Source: Microbacterium sp. SD291 (GTDB taxonomy: Bacteria; Actinomycetota; Actinomycetes; Actinomycetales; Microbacteriaceae). From it: a stretch of DNA of 64,000 nucleotides. Under the pieces are notes generated by a model. It made no database searches. It was not told the DNA's origin and worked only from the letters and a program-made list of their open reading frames with translations. Location: contig NZ_JADIJR010000002.1 of the NCBI RefSeq assembly GCF_017355365.1, positions 124,001 through 188,000 on the forward strand. The letters run 5' to 3'. Below, piece after piece: positions 1 to 6,546 of the stretch (positions within the stretch are counted from its first letter, which is position 1; each line of letters begins with the position of its first letter). Both the position numbers and the translations under genes were made by a program.

Positions 1-420
1 GAAGTACAGGGTGACGTCGTGGCCGCCGTCGACCGGCTCGAAGACGAGCACCGAATCCGGCTCGGAATCCGATGCCCAGCCGGTGAGGTGCGCGAACGCG
101 GAGTGCGGGCGGAACACGTAGTCCGTGTCGTTGCTGCGCTGCTTGAGGGAGCCGGCGGGAATCACGAGGCGCCTGCCGGGGAATGCGGCTGACACGGCGG
201 TGCGGCGCACAGCGGCATACGGCGCCTGTGCGCGGGCGACCGGCATCGACTCTGTCCGCTCCGCCCAGCCCGTGGAGATGGTCTCGAGGAAGCCGCGGGG
301 GAACGGATCCTTGCGGTTCTTCGTTCCTGTCTGCGCTGCGCGGTCGGACGGTTCTGCGGGGATCTCGACGGCGTCGTCGACGGGGGGCTCAGCGATCGTG
401 TCGCGCTCTGCGGTGTTCAT
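1..420 (-). CDS. Xaa-Pro aminopeptidase (aminopeptidase P), N-terminal part, truncated by the window edge
   Basis: Only the first 140 codons lie here; the gene runs off the left edge. After an acidic leader of about 35 residues come RSNDTDYVFR and SAFAHLTGW, which match the 'R.ND..Y.FR..S.F.YLTG' signature of the creatinase/aminopeptidase-P N-terminal domain of M24B metallopeptidases. These cytosolic enzymes remove N-terminal residues preceding proline. The C-terminal pita-bread domain with its two-metal site is outside the window, so catalytic competence cannot be judged. The ATG lies six bases below a CAGACT box and no Shine-Dalgarno sequence is seen, so translation is probably leaderless. 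The family call is firm; the substrate is inferred from the family. Confidence 0.85.
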   Translation of the reverse strand, partial: MNTAERDTIAEPPVDDAVEIPAEPSDRAAQTGTKNRKDPFPRGFLETISTGWAERTESMPVARAQAPYAAVRRTAVSAAFPGRRLVIPAGSLKQRSNDTDYVFRPHSAFAHLTGWASDSEPDSVLVFEPVDGGHDVTLYF

Positions 421-426
421 CCCACC

Positions 427-432
427 AGTCTG
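427..432 (-). promoter_or_regulatory. -10 box, leaderless promoter of the Xaa-Pro aminopeptidase gene
   Basis: CAGACT on the minus strand, six bases before the ATG ending at 420. It follows the CANNNT-N6-start pattern that recurs throughout the window. Confidence 0.45.
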
Positions 433-478
433 TCACCTGGCGTGCCGGGGCGCGGGCGTTTCGTCTCGCTGCGCTCGC

Positions 479-1507
479 TCAACGACCGGGGGCGGGCTCG
501 AGCTGCACGACCAGCGCACGGTGGTCGCTGCCGCCCGCGTCTTCGAGCACGACAGAGCCGGTCGGGGTCCAGTCTGCGGACGCCATCACATGGTCGATCG
601 GCGCGCTCAGGAGCGCGGGCAGCGAACTCGGCCAGGTTCCGCTGAAGCCGTTGCCGGTGCGGGAGGCCGCGTCACGGCAGTTGCCCATGTCGCCGCCGTC
701 GACGCCGAGGTGCGCCATGTGGTCGACGGTGGCGTTGAAGTCGCCGGCGAGGATGAAGTCCCCGGCCGGGCACTGATCCGCGATCCACTGCAGATCGCTG
801 CGCCACTGGTCCATCTCCTCCTCGCGGGGAGCCACCGCGTGCACCGCGACGACCGTCGGGCCCTCGCCGGTCACCGGCATCAGCACCGCACTCGGCACCG
901 AGCCCGTGTTGCTCGACCCGTCCTGCGACGACGCGATGACCGAGTACTCGCCGAGGTCGGGGGAGACCAGCACGGTGGTCTGCCAGGACTTCGGCCCGTC
1001 GACCACATCGGGTCTGAACTGCACGTGGTGCACCCACATCGGGTGGCCCTGCTCCCGCAGCATCACGGCGATCTGCTCTCCGACCGCCTCGGTGGTCTCC
1101 GGAAGGGCCACGATGTCGGCGCCCTGATCGAGGATCTGCCCCGCGATCTCCTCCGCGGTGACCGCCTCGCCCGCGGTGTTCCAGGTCAGCACCCTGAGGC
1201 TGGCCTCGGTCTCGGCCGGCAGGGTGTTCGCGCCGAATCCCCGCGAGAGCCCGACGACCCCCGTGGCACCGGCGCCGAGCAGGGCGACGATCAGGACGGA
1301 TGCCGCGAACCCGCGCAGCGGTCGGGCCAGGAGCAGCAGCAGTGCGATCGCCGCGACCACCAGGAATCCGCCGAGCACCACGCCGCGAGCTGCGACGATC
1401 TGCGCGAACGGATACGTCCGCTCGAGGTCGAAGAACTGCGGCCACACCAGCACCGCCGTCACTATGGCGAGCAGGACGGTGAACAGGATCCCGAGGAGTC
1501 GAAGCAT
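479..1507 (-). CDS. Membrane-anchored endonuclease/exonuclease/phosphatase (EEP) family protein
   Basis: The 342-residue protein has three hydrophobic segments within its first ~90 residues, then an EEP (DNase I-like) domain. Family landmarks in order are LTWNTAGE, ALPETTEAVG (metal-binding Glu), LAGDFNATVDH (D-x-N) and, near the C-terminus, SDHRALVVQL (catalytic Asp-His). The domain should therefore be a metal-dependent phosphodiesterase or phosphatase held at the membrane, probably facing outward. The substrate could be nucleic acid, a phospholipid or an inositol phosphate; the sequence does not decide. I chose the ATG at 1507 rather than the upstream GTG at 1513 because a TAGGCT box lies exactly seven bases before the ATG. 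The gene is divergent from the PHP gene. Confidence 0.8.
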   Translation of the reverse strand: MLRLLGILFTVLLAIVTAVLVWPQFFDLERTYPFAQIVAARGVVLGGFLVVAAIALLLLLARPLRGFAASVLIVALLGAGATGVVGLSRGFGANTLPAETEASLRVLTWNTAGEAVTAEEIAGQILDQGADIVALPETTEAVGEQIAVMLREQGHPMWVHHVQFRPDVVDGPKSWQTTVLVSPDLGEYSVIASSQDGSSNTGSVPSAVLMPVTGEGPTVVAVHAVAPREEEMDQWRSDLQWIADQCPAGDFILAGDFNATVDHMAHLGVDGGDMGNCRDAASRTGNGFSGTWPSSLPALLSAPIDHVMASADWTPTGSVVLEDAGGSDHRALVVQLEPAPGR

Positions 1508-1514
1508 CCCCACA

Positions 1515-1520
1515 AGCCTA
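1515..1520 (-). promoter_or_regulatory. -10 box, leaderless promoter of the EEP gene
   Basis: TAGGCT on the minus strand, seven bases before the ATG ending at 1507. It decides that start over the GTG at 1513, which lies only one base from the box. Confidence 0.5.
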
Positions 1521-1577
1521 GGAGCGCCGGCTGTGAAGTGCCTGCCGCGAGGCGCGCGAGTCCCGCGCCGGCGTCGG

Positions 1578-1583
1578 TACGCT
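1578..1583 (+). promoter_or_regulatory. -10 box, leaderless promoter of the PHP gene
   Basis: TACGCT followed by six bases and the ATG at 1590. Confidence 0.5.
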
Positions 1584-1589
1584 CAGAGG

Positions 1590-2465
1590 ATGGCCTCAGC
1601 TCCCACCCCTCGCATCGCGGGTCCCGTCGACCTGCACATGCACTCCAACCATTCCGATGGCACGGAGTCGCCCGCGGAGGTCATGCGCCAGGCGCACGCG
1701 CACGGCGTGCGCACCGCGGCCCTCACCGACCACGACCGGACCACGGGATGGGATGAGGCCGCCGGTGCAGCAGCAGCCCTCGGCATGACCCTCATCCCGG
1801 GGATGGAGCTCTCCGCGAAGCACGAGTGGCGCAGTGTCCACGTGCTCGGCTACCTCTTCGACCCGCTCGACGCGGCGCTGCGCGCCGAGACCGACCGCAT
1901 CCGCGGCGATCGCATCGGACGGGCTGAGCGGATCGTGCGCAACATCGGCCGCGATTACGACCTCCTCTGGGAGCACGTGGTCGAGCAGACGACGCTGGAC
2001 GCGACGGTCGGCCGTCCCCACATCGCCGACGCCCTGATCGCGCGCGGCATCGTCCGCGACAGGACCGAGGCCTTCGACGGCATCCTGCACCCTCGTGAGG
2101 GGTACTACGAGCCGCACTACGCGCCGGATCCGCTGACCGCGGTCCGGCTGATCACGCGGGCCGGGGGAGTCGCGATCATCGCGCACCCGGTGACGTCCGG
2201 CCGCGACCGGATGATGCCCGTCGCCTTCATCGAGCGGCTGATCGCCGCAGGCCTCGGCGGGTTCGAGATCGACCACCGCGAGAACACCGCGGGCGGCAAG
2301 CGGATGCTGCGCGAGATCGCCGCCGCGCACGACCTCATCGTCACCGGCTCCAGCGACTACCACGGCAGCGGCAAGCCCAACCTCCCCGGCGAGAACACCA
2401 CCTCGGAGGAGATGGCGGCGAGGCTCGTCGACCGGGCGACGGGCACGGCGCCGCGCTTCCCCTGA
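1590..2465 (+). CDS. PHP-domain metal-dependent phosphoesterase
   Basis: A 291-residue protein that is a PHP domain nearly end to end. The metal-ligand motifs are all present: DLHMHSNHSDGTESP near the N-terminus, LTDHDRTTGW about 30 residues on, a central PHYAPDPLT, AIIAHPVTSG, and GSSDYHGSGK near the C-terminus. It resembles the TrpH/YciV group, whose characterised members hydrolyse 3',5'-nucleoside bisphosphates or trim RNA 5' ends. A cytosolic nucleotide or RNA phosphoesterase role is therefore likely but not proven. The start is set by the TACGCT box six bases upstream; the reading frame stays open well before it, so longer predictions would be wrong. Confidence 0.88.
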   Translation: MASAPTPRIAGPVDLHMHSNHSDGTESPAEVMRQAHAHGVRTAALTDHDRTTGWDEAAGAAAALGMTLIPGMELSAKHEWRSVHVLGYLFDPLDAALRAETDRIRGDRIGRAERIVRNIGRDYDLLWEHVVEQTTLDATVGRPHIADALIARGIVRDRTEAFDGILHPREGYYEPHYAPDPLTAVRLITRAGGVAIIAHPVTSGRDRMMPVAFIERLIAAGLGGFEIDHRENTAGGKRMLREIAAAHDLIVTGSSDYHGSGKPNLPGENTTSEEMAARLVDRATGTAPRFP

Positions 2466-2515
2466 CGCTCGGCGTTCTGTCGGGATACTCCCTGCCGGCT
2501 GTCGAGCTGGGCGGA

Positions 2516-2521
2516 TACTGT
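2516..2521 (+). promoter_or_regulatory. -10 box, leaderless promoter of the DUF817 gene
   Basis: TACTGT followed by seven bases and the ATG at 2529. Confidence 0.45.
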
Positions 2522-2528
2522 TCCGGGC

Positions 2529-3527
2529 ATGCAACGAGCGACGTCACTCGAGCAGCGCATCGATGCGGCCGCTCACCGCGTACTCCAGGAAGCCCCGGCG
2601 AACGGCATCCGCTCGGGCCTCGTCGAGGTGACCGTGTTCATTCTCAAGCAGGCATGGGCCTGTATCTTCGGGGCGACGCTCCTGGTCGTGATCGTCGCGG
2701 CCCGGCTCTGGTACCCGGACGATGCGACGATCGCGCGCAACGACGCGCTCACGATCACCGCGGTGCTGATCCAGATCGCGATGCTGGCCTTCCGCCTCGA
2801 GACCGGGCGTGAGCTGTGGGTGATCGTGCTGTTCCATCTCACCGGGACGGCCATGGAGCTGTTCAAGACCGATGCCGGCTCCTGGGCGTATGCGGCGGAG
2901 GGAATCCTCCGCATCGGCGGAGTGCCGCTGTTCAGCGGCTTCATGTACGCCGCGGTCGGCTCGTACATGGTGCGGGTGCACCGGCTGTTCGATCTCGGAT
3001 TCACCCGCTATCCGCGTCGCTGGGTGACGACGGTCCTCGCAGCCGCGATCTACCTGAACTTCTTCGTCCACCACTTCTGGTGGGACGCGCGGTGGATCCT
3101 GCTGGCGCTGGTCGTGCTGCTGTGGCTGCCGACGATCATGCATGCGCGGCTCTGGCGTCGCACGCTGCGCCTGCCGCTGCTCGCGGTGTTCGCGGGCGTC
3201 GCGGTGTTCATCTATCTCGCCGAGAACATCGGCACCTGGGCCGGCGCCTGGGCGTACCCGGATCAGGTCGAGGCCTGGCAGCCGGTCTCGCCGAGCAAGC
3301 TCAGCTCCTGGTTCCTGCTGATGATCATCTCCGTCGTGATGGTCACCTGGATCCACCCGCCACGGGCGCCGCTGTCAGCGCGTGCGCAGACGGAAGAGGG
3401 TGCGGATGCCGCAGCATCCGCACCCTCGGAGTCCGTTCAGGCCCCGACGACGGGAGCCGCTCCGGCAGCGCCGGAACCGCCGCGGCGGCGACGACGACGG
3501 CGAGCCGGAGCCGGCTTGCCGTCGTGA
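2529..3527 (+). CDS. DUF817 family integral membrane protein
   Basis: The 332-residue protein has about eight hydrophobic segments between residues ~30 and ~280. Aromatic and charged loop motifs are typical of DUF817: FKTDAGSW, FMYAAVGSYM, NFFVHHFWWDARW, ENIGTWAGAWAYP and SWFLLMIISVVMVTW. No catalytic or transport function is established for this family. The C-terminal ~50 residues form a hydrophilic tail rich in Ala, Pro and Ser that ends in a run of seven arginines. The last 91 bases overlap, tail to tail, the convergent helicase gene, whose own C-terminus is also arginine-rich. Gene and family are confident; function is unknown. Confidence 0.85.
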   Translation: MQRATSLEQRIDAAAHRVLQEAPANGIRSGLVEVTVFILKQAWACIFGATLLVVIVAARLWYPDDATIARNDALTITAVLIQIAMLAFRLETGRELWVIVLFHLTGTAMELFKTDAGSWAYAAEGILRIGGVPLFSGFMYAAVGSYMVRVHRLFDLGFTRYPRRWVTTVLAAAIYLNFFVHHFWWDARWILLALVVLLWLPTIMHARLWRRTLRLPLLAVFAGVAVFIYLAENIGTWAGAWAYPDQVEAWQPVSPSKLSSWFLLMIISVVMVTWIHPPRAPLSARAQTEEGADAAASAPSESVQAPTTGAAPAAPEPPRRRRRRRAGAGLPS

Positions 3528-4951
3528 TGCTCCTTGCCCGCGCCGTCGTGCGTGCCGGCGCCCTCGGCGCTGCGGTCCGCGGCGGGCGCGGCGGGCGCAT
3601 CGTCCGTCGACGTCTCTGCGCCCTCGACGAACGTGGACCCGACCGGCGTCGAGCCGCCGCGACGCCGGCGGCGACGACGGGTGCCGCCCTCCTCGGTGCC
3701 CTCGGCCGCGGCATCCGCTGCCCGCTCAGGGCGCGGCGTGCGCGGGGGCCTCTCGGCCTTCGGCGCCGTCACCAGGCGGCCCTTCGTCCCCTCCGGGATG
3801 TCGAGGTCGGTGTGCAGGTGCGGACTCGACGAGTAGGTCTCGACGGGCTCGGGCTGACCGAACTCGAGGGCGCGGTTGATCAGGGCCCACTTGTGCAGGT
3901 CCTCCCAGTCGACGAAGGTCACCGCGATGCCGGTCTTGCCGGCGCGGCCGGTGCGGCCGGCGCGGTGCAGGTACGTCTTGTCCTCATCCGGGATGGTGTG
4001 GTTGATGACGTGCGTGACGTCGTCGACGTCGATGCCGCGCGCGGCGACGTCTGTGGCGACGAGGACGTCGCGCTTGCCGGCCTTGAACGCGGCCATCGAG
4101 CGCTCGCGCTGGTCCTGCCCCATGTCGCCGTGCACGCCGCCGACATTGAAGCCGCGGTCGCCGAGCTCGTCGACCAGGCGCTGCGCCGCGCGCTTCGTGC
4201 GCGTGAAGATCACGGTCTTGCCGCGGCCCTCGGCCTGCAGGATCCGGGCGATGATCTCGTCCTTGTCGAGCGAGTGCGCGCGGTAGACGAGGTGCTTGAT
4301 GTTCGCCTGCGTGAGGCCCTCGTCCGGGTCGTTCGCGCGGATGTGGATCGGGTTCGTCATGAACCGGCGGGCGAGCGCCACGATCGGCCCCGGCATGGTC
4401 GCCGAGAACAGCTGGGTGTGCCGCACCGAGGGGATCTTCTGGAAGATCTTCTCGATGTCGGCGAGGAAGCCGAGGTCGAGCATCTTGTCGGCCTCATCGA
4501 GCACGACCTCCGCCGCGTTCGACAGGTCCAGCAGACGCTGACCCGCGAGGTCGATGAGGCGGCCGGGCGTGCCGACGACGATCTGCGCGCCGGCCTTCAG
4601 CTGGTCGATCTGACCCTCGTAGGCCTTGCCGCCGTAGATCGCGACGACGCTGGTCGAGCGGTTGCTGGTGAGCAGGTCGATGTCCTCGTACACCTGCACC
4701 GCGAGCTCGCGGGTCGGGACGACGATCAGGGCCTTGACGCCCGGCGCGGGGTCGAGGCCCAGGCGCTGCACGACCGGGATGCCGAAGCCGAAGGTCTTGC
4801 CGGTTCCGGTCTTCGCCTGGCCGATGATGTCCTGGCCGGGCAGCCCGAGCGGGATGGTCTGCTCCTGGATGGGGAATGCGTCGATGATGCCTTTGGCGGC
4901 GAGCGCGTCGACGATGTCCTGATCGATGCCGAGATCAGAGAAAGTTGTCAC
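3437..4951 (-). CDS. DEAD-box ATP-dependent RNA helicase
   Basis: All superfamily 2 helicase motifs are present in order: Q motif FPIQEQTIP, Walker A AKTGTGKT, PTRELAVQ, TPGRLIDL, DEAD box VVLDEADKMLD, FSATMP, the strand-capture region VIFTRTKRAAQ, ATDVAARGIDV and motif VI HRAGRTGRAG. The C-terminal ~140 residues are a low-complexity tail with two runs of seven arginines, probably an RNA-binding extension. It would unwind RNA in ribosome assembly, turnover or cold response, as CsdA/RhlE relatives do. I chose the GTG at 4951 (protein VTTFSDLGID...) because it gives the usual family N-terminus. An in-frame GTG at 4999 would add 16 residues. Its 3' end overlaps the DUF817 gene. Confidence 0.9.
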   Translation of the reverse strand: MTTFSDLGIDQDIVDALAAKGIIDAFPIQEQTIPLGLPGQDIIGQAKTGTGKTFGFGIPVVQRLGLDPAPGVKALIVVPTRELAVQVYEDIDLLTSNRSTSVVAIYGGKAYEGQIDQLKAGAQIVVGTPGRLIDLAGQRLLDLSNAAEVVLDEADKMLDLGFLADIEKIFQKIPSVRHTQLFSATMPGPIVALARRFMTNPIHIRANDPDEGLTQANIKHLVYRAHSLDKDEIIARILQAEGRGKTVIFTRTKRAAQRLVDELGDRGFNVGGVHGDMGQDQRERSMAAFKAGKRDVLVATDVAARGIDVDDVTHVINHTIPDEDKTYLHRAGRTGRAGKTGIAVTFVDWEDLHKWALINRALEFGQPEPVETYSSSPHLHTDLDIPEGTKGRLVTAPKAERPPRTPRPERAADAAAEGTEEGGTRRRRRRRGGSTPVGSTFVEGAETSTDDAPAAPAADRSAEGAGTHDGAGKEHHDGKPAPARRRRRRRGGSGAAGAAPVVGA

Positions 4952-5060
4952 TGTATTCAGATGCCTGTCCGGCGACCTCAGGAGGATCGCCACGTTCACG
5001 GATCCACGCCGTCTCTTGTGCCACAGGCGCGGGCCCCGCTCCGACGGCGGGGACAGCCCC

Positions 5061-5066
5061 AGCCTA
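5061..5066 (-). promoter_or_regulatory. Possible -10 box of the DEAD-box helicase gene
   Basis: TAGGCT on the minus strand. It would start transcription near 5054, giving a 5' leader of about 55 to 100 bases depending on which GTG is used. Unlike most genes here, the helicase would then have a leader, in which regulation is possible. Confidence 0.3.
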
Positions 5067-5108
5067 CCCGAGGGGTCGTGTGCGCCTGGAAGAGGGACCT
5101 TGCGCGAG

Positions 5109-5114
5109 TATTGT
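5109..5114 (+). promoter_or_regulatory. -10 box, leaderless promoter of the ferritin-like gene
   Basis: TATTGT followed by seven bases and the GTG at 5122. Confidence 0.4.
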
Positions 5115-5121
5115 GAACCCC

Positions 5122-5838
5122 GTGGTGAACTGGTTCTGGAATCGCGGGAAGTCTCCCAGGCGGACTCTGACGCTGCGCAGCCGCGGTGATCAGGGCGGCG
5201 CGACCAGGGTCGACTTCGCCGAAATGGCCCCGGAGCTGAACCGCTTCCTCGGTCAGGCCGCGTACCTGCAGCTCGGCTACTTCGAGACGCTCACCCGGCT
5301 CATCCGGGCGACGCCGGAGCTGGTCGAGAAGGAGGCGCTGTCGCGTGCGGCGGGCGCGGCGCTGACCAAGCACCGCGAGATCGTCGACCTGATCGCGCAG
5401 CGCGGCGACGACCCGACCACGATCATGCTCCCGTTCCGGGAGAACCTCGATGCGTTCCGCCGCAAGACCATCGGCGCGCGCCCGCGGGAGACGCTCCTGG
5501 CGGTGTACATCACGGCCGGGATGCTGGACGACTTCTACCTCGCGCTGGCGTCGAGCTACGGCGACACCGGTGCGCGCGTGGCAGAGATCCTCAGCGAGGA
5601 CGACGACCGGCACGAGATCGTCGCGATCATCCAGGAGACGATCGAGAGCGACGAGGAGTGGCGCTCGCTGCTGTCGATGTGGGCCAGGCGCCTGGTCGGC
5701 GACACGATCCTGGTCTGCCGTTCGGCATTGCGACCCGAGCACCTCGCGGTGGTGGACGACGAGCGCATCGAGCCGGTGTACACCGAGCTGATGGGCGCCC
5801 ACGCGCGGCGGATGGACGCGATGGGGCTCGCCTCCTAG
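5122..5838 (+). CDS. Ferritin-like fold protein (MiaE-type four-helix bundle)
   Basis: A roughly 238-residue, largely helical protein of the 'ferritin-like fold-containing' family of actinobacteria. Acidic/histidine helix motifs fit a di-iron or related four-helix bundle: YFETLTRLIRA, LTKHREIVDLI, ITAGMLDDFYLALA, EDDDRHEIVAII and MGAHARRMDAMG. The fold relates it to the tRNA hydroxylase MiaE, but I cannot assign the substrate. Three GTG codons (5113, 5122, 5125) could start it. The TATTGT box at 5109 favours 5122 or 5125 on a leaderless message. It stands alone, divergent from the helicase gene. Confidence 0.75.
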   Translation: MVNWFWNRGKSPRRTLTLRSRGDQGGATRVDFAEMAPELNRFLGQAAYLQLGYFETLTRLIRATPELVEKEALSRAAGAALTKHREIVDLIAQRGDDPTTIMLPFRENLDAFRRKTIGARPRETLLAVYITAGMLDDFYLALASSYGDTGARVAEILSEDDDRHEIVAIIQETIESDEEWRSLLSMWARRLVGDTILVCRSALRPEHLAVVDDERIEPVYTELMGAHARRMDAMGLAS

Positions 5839-5856
5839 CCGTCTGGCGGCGGGCGC

Positions 5857-6144
5857 TCAGATGCCGAGCGCTGCCCTCTTGTCGGCATCCGACCTGCGCC
5901 GGAGGACGACGATCGCCACCGTTGCGACGGCGGCCACGGCGACTCCGCCGAGGATGCTCGCGAGCCACAGCCAGATGCTGTCCTGACCGACCCCGGCCCA
6001 CTGCAGCGCGGCGTACACGGCGCCGGCGACGGCGGTGGCGATCGCGGGCGTCACGACGACGCCGCGCAGCTCACGACCGCCGATCAGGAAGTGGGCGCCG
6101 ATGCCGAGAGCGCACGCTCCGATGAGTGCGAGGAGGATGTACAT
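5857..6144 (-). CDS. Small three-segment membrane protein, unknown function
   Basis: A 95-residue protein that is almost entirely membrane-embedded. Hydrophobic segments lie at about residues 1-22, 28-50 and 55-82, and it ends in a short basic cytoplasmic tail (RRRSDADKRAALGI). I see no catalytic motif. It starts seven bases after the stop of the DUF3107 gene and must be co-transcribed with it. Small actinobacterial membrane proteins in this position are usually annotated as hypothetical. No function is claimed. Confidence 0.7.
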   Translation of the reverse strand: MYILLALIGACALGIGAHFLIGGRELRGVVVTPAIATAVAGAVYAALQWAGVGQDSIWLWLASILGGVAVAAVATVAIVVLRRRSDADKRAALGI

Positions 6145-6151
6145 CCCGGGC

Positions 6152-6376
6152 TCAGGCGACGAAGCCGACTCGCCGCGACTCCTCGGTGCCGAGCTCGATG
6201 TACGCGAGGTTCGCGGTCGGCACGACGTAGGAGTTGCCCTTGACGTCGGCGAAGCTCACGTGCGCCGTGCCCTGTTCCAGAGCCGCGGTCACCTGGCTGC
6301 GGACGTCGTCTGCGCTCGCTGCGGTCTCGAAGCTCAGCTCGCGGCCGGTGTTGATGATGCCGATGCGGATTTCCAC
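6152..6376 (-). CDS. DUF3107 domain protein
   Basis: A 74-residue soluble protein that consists entirely of the DUF3107 domain, a short actinobacterial family. It begins EIRIGIINTGRELSFET and contains a central VTAALEQGTAHVSFADVKG and a TANLAYIELG strand. Its length is normal for the family. The function is unknown; in many actinobacteria the gene sits beside RNA-helicase or DNA-repair genes, as it does here. The GTG start at 6376 has a good Shine-Dalgarno sequence (AGGGAG) seven bases upstream, so unlike its neighbours it is not leaderless. It leads a two-gene operon with the small membrane protein. Confidence 0.88.
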   Translation of the reverse strand: MEIRIGIINTGRELSFETAASADDVRSQVTAALEQGTAHVSFADVKGNSYVVPTANLAYIELGTEESRRVGFVA

Positions 6377-6427
6377 GCGTTGCTCCCTGCGGTTTGATGC
6401 GACGTCGGACGTCGAGGACTGCGCCCA

Positions 6428-6433
6428 ACTCTA
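6428..6433 (-). promoter_or_regulatory. Possible -10 box of the DUF3107 operon
   Basis: TAGAGT on the minus strand, about 50 bases upstream of the GTG at 6376. It would give a leader containing the AGGGAG ribosome binding site. Confidence 0.3.
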
Positions 6434-6533
6434 CCGTGGGGGAGCGGGGAGGGATCGGTCGCAGCCGGCTGTTTCGCCGTGAGCGCACAGCCGCGGACGC
6501 GCCCGGCGGGCGGCCGATGTCGGCATGCCCCAG

Positions 6534-6539
6534 TAGCGT
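6534..6539 (+). promoter_or_regulatory. -10 box, leaderless promoter of the adnA-adnB operon
   Basis: TAGCGT followed by seven bases and the ATG at 6547. It favours this start over the in-frame ATG at 6517. Confidence 0.5.
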
Positions 6540-6546
6540 GGGTGAC

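Noticed and set aside
1158-1589. An N-terminal extension of the PHP protein
   Set aside because: It overlaps the divergent EEP gene and is low-complexity. The TACGCT box sets the ATG at 1590.
2816-5116. A 766-codon open frame on the plus strand across DUF817 and the helicase
   Set aside because: It is a shadow of the real genes in high-G+C DNA. Its protein is an Arg/Asp/Val-rich low-complexity string with no domain, while the opposite strand has all DEAD-box motifs.
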